A DNA stretch of 64,000 nt, from NCBI GenBank assembly GCA_937890005.1, contig CALBZA010000014.1, positions 15,034 through 79,033 on the forward strand, written 5' to 3'. The translations under genes were made by a program, and so were the position numbers. Source of the stretch: an uncultured Verrucomicrobia subdivision 3 bacterium. GTDB taxonomy: Bacteria > Verrucomicrobiota > Verrucomicrobiia > Limisphaerales > DASXHY01. Numbering within the stretch: position 1 is the first letter of the stretch; every line of letters starts with the position of its first letter. Positions 1 to 8,081 of the stretch are shown here, in pieces. Below the pieces are notes generated by a model, which did no database searches, was not told where the DNA came from, and worked only from the letters and a program-made list of their open reading frames with translations.

Positions 1-564
1 GATTTCCTTGTTGGAATAACCCTTGGAAAGAAGGATGAGCGTTTCCTCCTCACGCGCGGTGAGATTGCAGCTTTCGTCCCGGCTGCGTGCTTTCTGCCGG
101 AAGAATTCCACCACACGACGCGCAATCTCGCTCGTCATGGGCGCGCCACCAGTGAGGACGTCCAGCAGCGCCGCACGAAGATCGGCCGGCTTCGTTCGCT
201 TGAGCAGATAGCCATCAGCCCCGGCTTCGAGCGCCATGAACACCATTTCGTCATCGTCGGATGCCGTCAGCATGATGATCGGCGTTTTGGGAAAAGAGGT
301 CTTCAAGCGGGCGGTGCATTCGATGCCGGACATTCTCGGAAGAAAGATGTCCATCAACACAACGTCCGGTTTCGCCGTGGGAATCAGCCGAAGCGCTTCC
401 TCTGCGGAGACGCACTGGCAGATGCATTTGAAGTCGGGAAAGGATTCGATCAATCGCACCCAGCTTTCGCGGACGTCCCGCTTGTCTTCGACAAGGGCGA
501 TCTTCAGTGGAGACTCGGGTGAGTGGGTCAATGGTTTGGATTCGTCGGAGCGGACGGTGTTCAT
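1..564 (-). CDS. NarL/FixJ-type response regulator (3' end off the window)
   Basis: This is a transcriptional response regulator, 188 residues visible, with the C-terminus lost at the left edge. The receiver domain has the acidic pair E26-D27, phospho-acceptor D72 in VVLMDIFLP, and K122 in YLLKRTKP. A linker follows, then the start of a LuxR-type helix-turn-helix (LTAREEETLILLSKGYSNKEI begins at about residue 168). The ATG at 562-564 overlaps the stop of the upstream histidine kinase in an ATGA arrangement, so the two should be translationally coupled as a cognate pair. NarL-type regulators of this build bind inverted repeats as dimers, and such a repeat lies upstream of the kinase at 2157-2200. 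The family is certain; the target genes are inferred. Confidence 0.93.
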   Translation of the reverse strand, partial: MNTVRSDESKPLTHSPESPLKIALVEDKRDVRESWVRLIESFPDFKCICQCVSAEEALRLIPTAKPDVVLMDIFLPRMSGIECTARLKTSFPKTPIIMLTASDDDEMVFMALEAGADGYLLKRTKPADLRAALLDVLTGGAPMTSEIARRVVEFFRQKARSRDESCNLTAREEETLILLSKGYSNKEI

Positions 565-2093
565 GATGACGTGTAAGGATGAGCAGAGGCGGATTCGCCG
601 GATGGAGCCGAGGCACGTCGGGCTCGCCGTGCAAAAGGATGGAGCCAGGAAAATCCGGCGCGAGAGGCAGGATGCGAGAGGGGCACCTGAAATTGAACCG
701 TCGTGCCGGAGTTCGGCTGGCTGGTGATCACGCAACTGCCGCCGAGTTCCTCCAGTCGCTGCTGCATGTTGATGACGCCGTTGCGGTCGCCTTCGAGGAG
801 CGCTGGATCAAAGCCGCGCCCGTTGTCCTCGACGACGACCACGACTTCGTCAGCCTTCTTGAAAATGCGGAGAAACACCTCGGTGGCGCCGGAATGTTTG
901 GCGACGTTGTTCAAGGCTTCCTTTACCGCAAGGAACAGTCCGCGCCGGACCGAAAGATCGAAGAGGGCAGGTGGAAGGTTTGGTTGAACGTCGAATCGGC
1001 AGCGAATGTGGCTGTCGCCGAGAAAAGCCTGCGCGTGCTTGCAGAGGTGCGAACAGAAATCGCGCAAGGTGTCGCGTTTGGAGTTCACCGCCCAGACCAC
1101 TTCATCCAGAGCGTGCGACGCGGCGCGGGCTTTGTCGCAAAGTTCACCGAACCGGGCTCGCGCCGTGGATTCCGCGGGAAACTCGGTTTGAGCAACCTCG
1201 GTTTGCAGGACCAGCTGCGTGAGCGCGGAGCCAAGATCGTCGTGAATATCGCGGGCAATTCGCGCGCGTTCCTGGTTCAAAAGCGTCTGCGCGCGGGTTT
1301 GAACGGCGAGCTTTGTGGCGAGCTGGATGGAGATCGCCAGCGCGGCGAGCAGGACGGAAATCACCACACCGAGAAACCAGGCGCTCTGCCAGAAACGAAG
1401 TTCCGCCGGACGCAGCGGAGGTGTGCGAATGACATCGATGGGATTCAGCCACCAGGGGAAACTGCCGACCTGACCCACGATGCGTGCATGCGGCCAGTCG
1501 GGAGCGGGCCGCTTCCGGTTTTGCCAGCGGGAAACACCGTCGGGAACCACAAACCATGATTCATCTGAGAGAATTTTCATTTCCTTCCCGTCGGCGAACT
1601 CGATGTTCATCCCGAGAAGAATGCCGCCTTCCAGACTGTCATTGAACGCATCGATCGCCAGGACATGACGGCCCGGTGTCAGGAGAAATGTCAGATCGTA
1701 TTCGGTCAGCACCCTCCAGTTCCCGCCTTCGCCGACTTCCTGGCCATCGACGTAGAGCCGGTAAACGTTGTCCGCGGTGATTCGAAGCAGCGCCGATTTC
1801 ACACGATTGGTTTCCGGAAGCGTAATTGCGCGCCAGACCCGGCAGGTCTGCTTTGCGGTGAACTTGTTCGTGCTCCAGATCCAGAATCCAACGCCATGCT
1901 GTTCAGCCGCGCGAATTCCCTCCGGGGTGATTTTGATCACCGGCGGATCGACGATTTCGCGCAACTCGGCCGCCTGTAATGTGTCGGGGAAAAAAGTCGC
2001 CGATCCAAGAACAGCCGTCAGAGCGAAGACCAGCAGAAAATTCCAGGAGCGCCAGATGATCGGAATGCAGAGAAGCAGCGGGCGCATAGACAC
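561..2093 (-). CDS. NarX/DesK-type sensor histidine kinase with an extracytoplasmic beta-sandwich sensor
   Basis: This 510-residue membrane sensor kinase has an N-terminal signal/anchor helix (about 15-42), an extracytoplasmic domain (about 45-235), a second transmembrane helix (about 240-262), a HisKA_3 dimerisation domain with phospho-acceptor H284 in RDIHDDLG, and an HATPase domain with N-box KEALNNVAKH (about 391-400) and G-box EDNGRGF (about 422). The extracytoplasmic part (DNVYRLYVDGQEVGEG ... LTPGRHVLAIDAFND) resembles the galactose-binding-like jelly rolls at the N-termini of rhamnosidases and GH2 enzymes, so a carbohydrate ligand is plausible; that is an inference from motif resemblance. 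The C-terminal 35 residues are basic and look disordered. It overlaps its response regulator by 4 bp. The gene is divergent from the adhesin/rhamnosidase block, with a palindromic site between them. Confidence 0.9.
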   Translation of the reverse strand: MSMRPLLLCIPIIWRSWNFLLVFALTAVLGSATFFPDTLQAAELREIVDPPVIKITPEGIRAAEQHGVGFWIWSTNKFTAKQTCRVWRAITLPETNRVKSALLRITADNVYRLYVDGQEVGEGGNWRVLTEYDLTFLLTPGRHVLAIDAFNDSLEGGILLGMNIEFADGKEMKILSDESWFVVPDGVSRWQNRKRPAPDWPHARIVGQVGSFPWWLNPIDVIRTPPLRPAELRFWQSAWFLGVVISVLLAALAISIQLATKLAVQTRAQTLLNQERARIARDIHDDLGSALTQLVLQTEVAQTEFPAESTARARFGELCDKARAASHALDEVVWAVNSKRDTLRDFCSHLCKHAQAFLGDSHIRCRFDVQPNLPPALFDLSVRRGLFLAVKEALNNVAKHSGATEVFLRIFKKADEVVVVVEDNGRGFDPALLEGDRNGVINMQQRLEELGGSCVITSQPNSGTTVQFQVPLSHPASRAGFSWLHPFARRARRASAPSGESASAHPYTSS

Positions 2094-2156
2094 GGCACGA
2101 GGCTAGCACCAGGAAAAATCTGCGCCAACCGCGAATTGCCCGAATCTGCGGCGGAA

Positions 2157-2200
2157 GCATCCCCCAATCGGGGGATGCTTTGATACCCGGTTGGGGGATG
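2157..2200. promoter_or_regulatory. Palindromic operator-like site with a third half-site
   Basis: A perfect inverted repeat, GCATCCCCC-AATC-GGGGGATGC, covers 2157-2178. A further TTGGGGGATG occurs at 2191-2200. The GGGGGATG units start 23 bp apart (2170 and 2193), about two helical turns, and CATCCCCCAA (2158-2167) is the exact inverse of TTGGGGGATG (2191-2200). The site lies between the kinase gene (start 2093, minus) and the exported-protein block (start 2272, plus), a natural place for a NarL-type dimer to act on both directions. No T-tract follows, which argues against a terminator. The binding protein is inferred. Confidence 0.55.
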
Positions 2201-2271
2201 TTCGGCCTGGCCGACGGGACTTAGTGTCGGAAGGCTCGAATAGTCGAAAACTCGATCATCCCAACCCAACC

Positions 2272-5200
2272 ATGAGAAATCCGTTCCGAAAGACGCGCGC
2301 GTGCCTGCTGACAGGCGTGATGGTTCTGACTGCTTTTTCGACGAAAGCAGATCTTGTGGGGCCATACACGCCCGACGCCGACACGCTGTTCCTGTTTCAT
2401 TTCGATGAACCCGCAGGGAATTCGTCCACGGTCAACGTGGGCATCAAGGGAGGCAACGCCTACACCGTTCAAAACGATTCCGCCGGGAATGGAAATCCGA
2501 ACCCGCCCGTGGTGACGACCGTGCTTGGCGCGGCTGGATATGCGAGCGGTCCCGTCAATTTCGGGAACAGCGCGAACTTTCATTCGCCGGGTATTTTGAT
2601 CGGTTACGATTTCGACAATTCAGGTGCCTTTGAAGCCGACGTCCAGGCCGGGCAGGCCAGTCCGGACCGGCTGGCAATGACGAACCTGAACATCGGATTC
2701 AACGGCAAATCGTCATTCACACTGGAAGCGCTAGTTGCTCCGACAACTCTCTCCGGAAATCAGGAAATCATCTGCACCGACAGTTATGTGGGCGGGAATC
2801 GCGGTTTTCAGTTCCGCCTCAATGGAAGCGTTCTTCAATTGCAGATGCTCGATGGCGGAACGTTTACGGCCTACGGTGCGACGATTCCGGCATCCGGACC
2901 GCACGCGTTTGTGGCGGGCGAATGGTATCACGCCGCCGCGACCTATGACGGCTCCGATGTGAAGGTTTACTGGACGCGCCTGAATCCAGACGTCACCGCG
3001 GCGAATCAGATCGCTGCGATCTCAGGAGTGATTTCCAACGGCCACGGCGCGGTGGTCGCGCCGCTTGTCATTGGAAATGACAATCGCGGTGCATCGGGCG
3101 AATTGTTCAACGGCCGCATCGATGAAATTCGTATCAGCAAAGTGGCGCGGGGTCCGGGCGAAATGCAGTTCTTCTCGCCTTCCGTCACGATCGTCGCGAA
3201 TCCGCTCAGTCAGAACATCGATTACAACGAGCCGGTGACCTTCGACGTTGTGGCTGCGAGTCCGACGCCGATGTTCTATCAATGGCGCTTCAACGGTTCG
3301 CCGATCACAGATGCGACGAACACGAGTTTCTCGATCGCGGCTGTGAGCGCGAATGACGCCGGAATCTACGACGTCGTCGTGACGAACAGCTCCGGCTTCG
3401 CATCCACCAGCGCCCCTGCGTCACTGGTTGTCGGCGCGGCGAACTTCCTGGCGCATCGCTACAGCTTCAATGGGGATGCCAATGACAGCATTGGCACGGC
3501 GCACGGAACCAACTTCGGCAATGTTACGTTTTCGGATGGATCGCTGGTGCTGGATGGATCGGAGGAAACTTACGTTCAACTGCCGGGCGGCCTGCTCTCC
3601 GGGCTGAATTCGGTCACCGTCGATTTCTGGGCGATGTTTGGGACAACGGCGGGCAACTCCCGTGTGTTCGATTTCGGCAACAGCATCACGAACTTCACCG
3701 GGAACCTTGCCGGCTTCAACTACCTGTTCTTCTCTCCCAACTCCGGCGGCAATCATCGACTCACCGCCACGCCGGGCGACGGTGGTTTCGAGCAAAGCGT
3801 GACTGGAACCGGCCTGTTCGATGGCAGGACGGTGCATGTGACCTGCATCGTTGATCCGCCGAACAAACGGCTTTCGATTTACACCAATGGCGTGCTGGAA
3901 ATCGCGAACACGAACTACACCGTTCCGATGTCTTCGCTCAACAGTGTGCTCGCCTACATCGGCAAATCGCTTTACGCGGTCGATCCGTATCTCAACGCCA
4001 GCATCGACGAATTCCGCATCTACAACGGCGCTCTGTCGCCGATCACGATTCAGCAGAATCACGAGCAGGGACCGAACATCGTGCTAAGCGACGGTCCGGT
4101 GGATTTCGTCATCGATCCTGTGAACGTCAATGTGCCGGTCGGACAGACGGCGACATTCACGGCCGCGGCGACCGGTTACCTGCCGATCCGTTATCAGTGG
4201 TACAAAAACGGAGTCGCCGTTCCTGGCGCGACAAATACGACTCTGACTATTTCCGCGGTCGCTCTCGACAATGGTGCCACGATCCAGGCTTTTGCCACCA
4301 ACGTCATCGGTGCCACGACTTATTCGGACGCGAGCGCGCCGGCGACGCTTTCGGTGTTCACACCTCCGACGCTGGCGTGGATTGGGGCCGAGGGGATTGA
4401 CTGGAACACGTCGTCCTTGAACTGGAGCAATGATGCGGGCGGCGCACTGACCGTTTACACACCGTTCGCCCATGCGCTCTTCGACGCCCGCGGCATCAAC
4501 GCCACGACGATCAACCTTTCCGAAACGGTCAATCCGGATCAGATCACTGCAAATGCCAACTTCGATTACAATCTGACGTCGTTCGGCGCGAATGGTTCGC
4601 TGACGGGGCAGGGGCGCATCGTGAAACAGAACACTGGAACGTTTATCCTCGACGTGACCAACAATCTGTCCGGCGGCGTGCTGATCTCGGGTGGAACATT
4701 GCAGATTGGCAATGGCGGATTTTCAGGAACGACCGGCACGGGAGCGATCACCAACAACGCGACCCTCGCTTTCAATCGCGCCGACACGCTTTCCGTTCCG
4801 AACTCCATTTCTGGAACAGGTTCGGTTCAACAGAACGGCAGTGGAAGCGCCGCACTGAGCGGGAACAACTCCTATTCGGGAACCACACTGGTTAATGCAG
4901 GCACGCTGCTGGTGCAGAGTTCCAACGCCCTGGGTTCCGCCGCTGCAGGAACAACCGTCCAGCCCTTCGCCAGCCTCTACATCACGGCCAACGTGGACAT
5001 CGGCACCGAGGCACTCACGATCAATGGAAGCGGAACTGACGGAAACGGCGCGCTTCGCAAAGGCGGCGCCGGCGCCACGACCTACCGCGGCAGTGTGAGC
5101 CTCGCATCTGATTCCACGATCGGAGTGGACGGCGACGCCACTTTGACGCTCAGCAACACAGTGTCGGGGAACGCCATCCTGACCAAGACCGGAAACGGCA

Positions 5201-6369
5201 CGCTGGCTCTGGCCACCGCGAACACTTACAGCGGCGGCACGATTTTGTCCGGCGGCATTCTCAACGTGAATGCGAATGCTGCGCTTGGCTCCGGACCGGT
5301 CACGATCAGTGGTGCTGGAAGAATCGTTCTCGGCGACGGCGTGAATGTTGGTAATGCGTTCGTTGCGGACGTCGTTTCACCCGGTGTTCTGAACGGACTG
5401 TTCATGGTCAACGACAACACGAACGGCACCGTCACGACGATCAGCGGCCCAATCACTGTAAATGCGTCAGCGGCCAACGGAGGTGTTTTCGTCGGTCCGA
5501 TTTCCTCAGGTTATCTGAACATCACAGGGAAACTGACGAACAGTTTCACCGGTGAGATCAGCTCTCGCATTGGCAACGTCCGGTTCTCCGGTGGCGGTGA
5601 TTACACGGTGTTGGACATTCGTGAAGGCGTGGTTTCGCTGGGGGCGCACAATGGCGTTTCGACGAGTGCATCGTTGCGGATGGCCGCATCCGGACCGGCG
5701 ATCTTTGATCTGAACGGATTCAATCAGGAACTGACGGGGCTGAGCGACGGCGCGGCGTTGAGCGAAACGATCACGAACAGTTCGGCAACGGCCAGCACGC
5801 TCACGCTGAATCTTGCTGGCGGCAGCACGTTCACCGGAACGATTGCGGGCAAGATCGCACTGGTTCAGAACGGATTTGGCTCGCTGTGGCTTCTTGGAAC
5901 GAATGCCTACACCGGCGACACGACCGTCAACGGCGGCCTGTTGCAGATTGCCGAGCCAACTCTAGCCGCGGCGTCCACGGTGCGGATCGCCAACGGCGCC
6001 ATGCTGCAACTGGACTTCTCCACGACCAACAAAATTGCGGGTCTCGTCCTCAACGGTGTGAGCCAGCCGCTCGGTGTTTACAACAGCACCACCAGCCCGG
6101 CGTTCATCACGGGTGCTGGCAGTCTGGAGGTGACGCCTGCTGTTGCGAGTTATCCGACCAACATCGCTGTCAGCGTGAGCGGTGGAAACGTGACGATCTC
6201 GTGGCCGGCGAGCCATCTCGGCTGGATTCTTCAGGCGCAGACGAACTCGCTGAGCACCGGATTGAGTGACAACTGGGTGGATGTGCCTGGATCGGCTTCA
6301 GTCACGCAGGCGGTCATTCCGGCCAATCCATCGAACCCGGCTGTTTTCTATCGCCTCCGTCATCCGTGA
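2272..6369 (+). CDS. Exported LamG/Ig-like/autotransporter-associated beta-strand repeat protein
   Basis: This is a secreted or surface protein of 1365 residues, probably an adhesin or glycan-binding scaffold. A signal peptide (RKTRACLLTGVMVLTAFSTKA) follows the chosen ATG; the frame is open 27 codons further upstream, but starting there would bury the signal. Domains in order: LamG/concanavalin-like (about 148-303), Ig-like (303-388), second LamG (393-604), second Ig-like (606-695), and a long beta-helix with repeated GGTLQIGN / GAGTL-type beta-strand motifs (about 700-1260). It ends in a module (about 1290-1365) with ITISWPASHLGWILQAQ and the terminus VFYRLRHP. No autotransporter barrel is visible, so the terminal module may act as sorting signal or cap (inference). 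No catalytic residues were recognised. It is the first gene downstream of the palindromic site. Confidence 0.88.
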   Translation: MRNPFRKTRACLLTGVMVLTAFSTKADLVGPYTPDADTLFLFHFDEPAGNSSTVNVGIKGGNAYTVQNDSAGNGNPNPPVVTTVLGAAGYASGPVNFGNSANFHSPGILIGYDFDNSGAFEADVQAGQASPDRLAMTNLNIGFNGKSSFTLEALVAPTTLSGNQEIICTDSYVGGNRGFQFRLNGSVLQLQMLDGGTFTAYGATIPASGPHAFVAGEWYHAAATYDGSDVKVYWTRLNPDVTAANQIAAISGVISNGHGAVVAPLVIGNDNRGASGELFNGRIDEIRISKVARGPGEMQFFSPSVTIVANPLSQNIDYNEPVTFDVVAASPTPMFYQWRFNGSPITDATNTSFSIAAVSANDAGIYDVVVTNSSGFASTSAPASLVVGAANFLAHRYSFNGDANDSIGTAHGTNFGNVTFSDGSLVLDGSEETYVQLPGGLLSGLNSVTVDFWAMFGTTAGNSRVFDFGNSITNFTGNLAGFNYLFFSPNSGGNHRLTATPGDGGFEQSVTGTGLFDGRTVHVTCIVDPPNKRLSIYTNGVLEIANTNYTVPMSSLNSVLAYIGKSLYAVDPYLNASIDEFRIYNGALSPITIQQNHEQGPNIVLSDGPVDFVIDPVNVNVPVGQTATFTAAATGYLPIRYQWYKNGVAVPGATNTTLTISAVALDNGATIQAFATNVIGATTYSDASAPATLSVFTPPTLAWIGAEGIDWNTSSLNWSNDAGGALTVYTPFAHALFDARGINATTINLSETVNPDQITANANFDYNLTSFGANGSLTGQGRIVKQNTGTFILDVTNNLSGGVLISGGTLQIGNGGFSGTTGTGAITNNATLAFNRADTLSVPNSISGTGSVQQNGSGSAALSGNNSYSGTTLVNAGTLLVQSSNALGSAAAGTTVQPFASLYITANVDIGTEALTINGSGTDGNGALRKGGAGATTYRGSVSLASDSTIGVDGDATLTLSNTVSGNAILTKTGNGTLALATANTYSGGTILSGGILNVNANAALGSGPVTISGAGRIVLGDGVNVGNAFVADVVSPGVLNGLFMVNDNTNGTVTTISGPITVNASAANGGVFVGPISSGYLNITGKLTNSFTGEISSRIGNVRFSGGGDYTVLDIREGVVSLGAHNGVSTSASLRMAASGPAIFDLNGFNQELTGLSDGAALSETITNSSATASTLTLNLAGGSTFTGTIAGKIALVQNGFGSLWLLGTNAYTGDTTVNGGLLQIAEPTLAAASTVRIANGAMLQLDFSTTNKIAGLVLNGVSQPLGVYNSTTSPAFITGAGSLEVTPAVASYPTNIAVSVSGGNVTISWPASHLGWILQAQTNSLSTGLSDNWVDVPGSASVTQAVIPANPSNPAVFYRLRHP

Positions 6370-6410
6370 TCAAAACCAACAGAAACAAACCCAAAAACTG
6401 AAACCACTGC

Positions 6411-7130
6411 ATGAAAAGACTCACACTAATCACCACCCTGTGTTTCGCCGGGGCGATCGCCCAGGCGCAGCTGATCGACGACTTCAGCGGCAACCTTTCG
6501 GCCTACACGGCGACGCGTATTCTCAACAACGACAATCACAGCCCAGGCAATACATACGCCTGGGAGATCAGCGGAGGCGCGCTTCGGATCAACACCTCAA
6601 GCTATGTCGGAATCGAGCAGTTCGCGCTGACCCGCACCGATTTCTCACTCAGTGTGGGATATGAACTAACAGCTTCATACATCAAGGATGGCCTAAATCA
6701 ACAGGATATCGGCCTTTACGTGGGGGCCGGGACGCCGACCACAGATGTCCGGGCCGATTATGTGAGCATCTACGTTCGTAACAACGATCAGATTTATTCA
6801 CGCGGATTCAATGGCGCCACGGAGTTGAGTCTTTCCGGCGGCGGCACGGTTTCGGATGTCACTGCATTGTTCATTGCCCGCACAGGCCTGAATGACTTTG
6901 AACTCGGATACTATGTGGGATCGACCCGAACCGTGCTTACCACGCGGACGATGGACAACAGTTCGATCGGCAGTTCGATCGGATTCTATGCGGACATTCG
7001 CGAAGCAGGCATTCGCGGCGCCATGGACAACCTGACGCTGAGCGCGATTCCGGAGCCGGGCTCGATGAGCTTCCTGATTCTCGGCGGTGCTGGATTCCTG
7101 ATGATGCGCCGCTTCAATCGTGGTTGTTGA
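6411..7130 (+). CDS. PEP-CTERM sorting-domain protein
   Basis: This is an exported protein of 239 residues. It has a short signal peptide (MKRLTLITTLCFAGAIAQA), a soluble beta-rich middle region with no recognised family, and a C-terminal PEP-CTERM signal: IPEPGSMSFLILGGAGFLMMRR, that is PEP, a hydrophobic helix and a basic tail. In this family the tail is processed by an exosortase, and the proteins are linked to exopolysaccharide or surface display. No exosortase gene lies in the window, so it must be encoded elsewhere. The gene lies 41 bp after the adhesin and before a good terminator, so the two probably share a transcript. Confidence 0.88.
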   Translation: MKRLTLITTLCFAGAIAQAQLIDDFSGNLSAYTATRILNNDNHSPGNTYAWEISGGALRINTSSYVGIEQFALTRTDFSLSVGYELTASYIKDGLNQQDIGLYVGAGTPTTDVRADYVSIYVRNNDQIYSRGFNGATELSLSGGGTVSDVTALFIARTGLNDFELGYYVGSTRTVLTTRTMDNSSIGSSIGFYADIREAGIRGAMDNLTLSAIPEPGSMSFLILGGAGFLMMRRFNRGC

Positions 7131-7162
7131 ACGCATTGAACAATTTTTGGTGGTCATAACGC

Positions 7163-7197
7163 AAAGGGGAGTTGGACCGAAATCCAGCTCCCTTTTT
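7163..7197 (+). terminator. Rho-independent terminator after the PEP-CTERM gene
   Basis: A hairpin with stem AAAGGGGAGTTGGA pairing with TCCAGCTCCCTTTT (two G-U pairs), a loop of about 6 nt and a run of five T lies 33 bp after the PEP-CTERM stop codon. It separates the adhesin/PEP-CTERM unit from the pseudopilin gene. Confidence 0.75.
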
Positions 7198-7204
7198 AGT
7201 CTGA

Positions 7205-7990
7205 ATGCTGCAGATGAAACTGAATGATAGAAAATGTCGGATTGGAAACGGGTTCACCCTGATTGAACTCCTCGTCGTTATTGCCATTATCGCGATTCTT
7301 GCCGCGATGCTGCTGCCTGCGCTGGCGCGCGCCAAGGAAAAGGCAAAGCAGGCACAATGCATGAGCAACCTGAAGCAGGTCGGTATCGCCGCCACCATGT
7401 TCGCCCTGGACAACAACGACCGTTATCCGGCGGCCAGCATCGATTCGGGCTGGGGACGGCCCAATCCCATTTATCTGAACGCGGACATCATCGCGATGGC
7501 TTCGGACATTGGATTCAAGACAAATGCCACCGCAAGCGGTGTTGCATCCGGACCGAATGTCTGGACCTGCCCGAACCGTCCTGCGCTTCCCAACTACTCG
7601 AGTTCCTGGGCGCTCGGGTATCAATATTACGGCGGCATAACCAAATGGTATCCGAACGGCGTGGAAACCGAGGGACGGAGTCCGATCAAGACTTCAACAA
7701 GCAAGAGCACGCAGATGCTTGCCGCGGATCTGGTGATCAATTTCGGCACGAGCTGGAGCGAACCGACCGTGGCAGAAAGCAGTGGATGGACGCAGTTGCC
7801 TGCGCACAAGGGTAACGGTGGAAAACCTTCCGGCGGGAACGAAGTGTTCGCGGACGGCTCGGTGCGCTGGGTCAAGGCGCGCGACATGTACAACTTCTAC
7901 ACGCCCTTCACGAATCGGAAATTCTACTTCTTCCAGGAAGACCTTCCGCCAAACCTCAACCTGGCGTCCGTTCCAAAAGGACCGCAATAG
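7205..7990 (+). CDS. Pseudopilin-like protein with prepilin N-terminus and H-X-DG C-terminal motif
   Basis: This 261-residue protein has a type IV prepilin leader: N-GFTLIELLVVIAIIAILAAM, with cleavage expected after the glycine by a prepilin peptidase and a membrane helix directly after. The body ends with HKGNGGKPSGGNEVFADGSVRWVK, a variant of the H-X-DG terminus of the DUF1559-like proteins that are very numerous in Planctomycetota and Verrucomicrobiota. Such proteins are thought to be envelope-exposed, and their function is unknown. The ATG at 7205 is used; an ATG at 7214 is equally possible and leaves the leader intact. The gene starts just after a terminator, so it probably has its own promoter. 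Confidence 0.85.
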   Translation: MLQMKLNDRKCRIGNGFTLIELLVVIAIIAILAAMLLPALARAKEKAKQAQCMSNLKQVGIAATMFALDNNDRYPAASIDSGWGRPNPIYLNADIIAMASDIGFKTNATASGVASGPNVWTCPNRPALPNYSSSWALGYQYYGGITKWYPNGVETEGRSPIKTSTSKSTQMLAADLVINFGTSWSEPTVAESSGWTQLPAHKGNGGKPSGGNEVFADGSVRWVKARDMYNFYTPFTNRKFYFFQEDLPPNLNLASVPKGPQ

Positions 7991-8081
7991 CGGGCAGCTT
8001 CACAAAGGCATTCGTGACCTTCCCGCCACGCAGAGTTTGATGCGATTGTTGCATCCCAAAATATTGCTTCTACCGGCGGGA

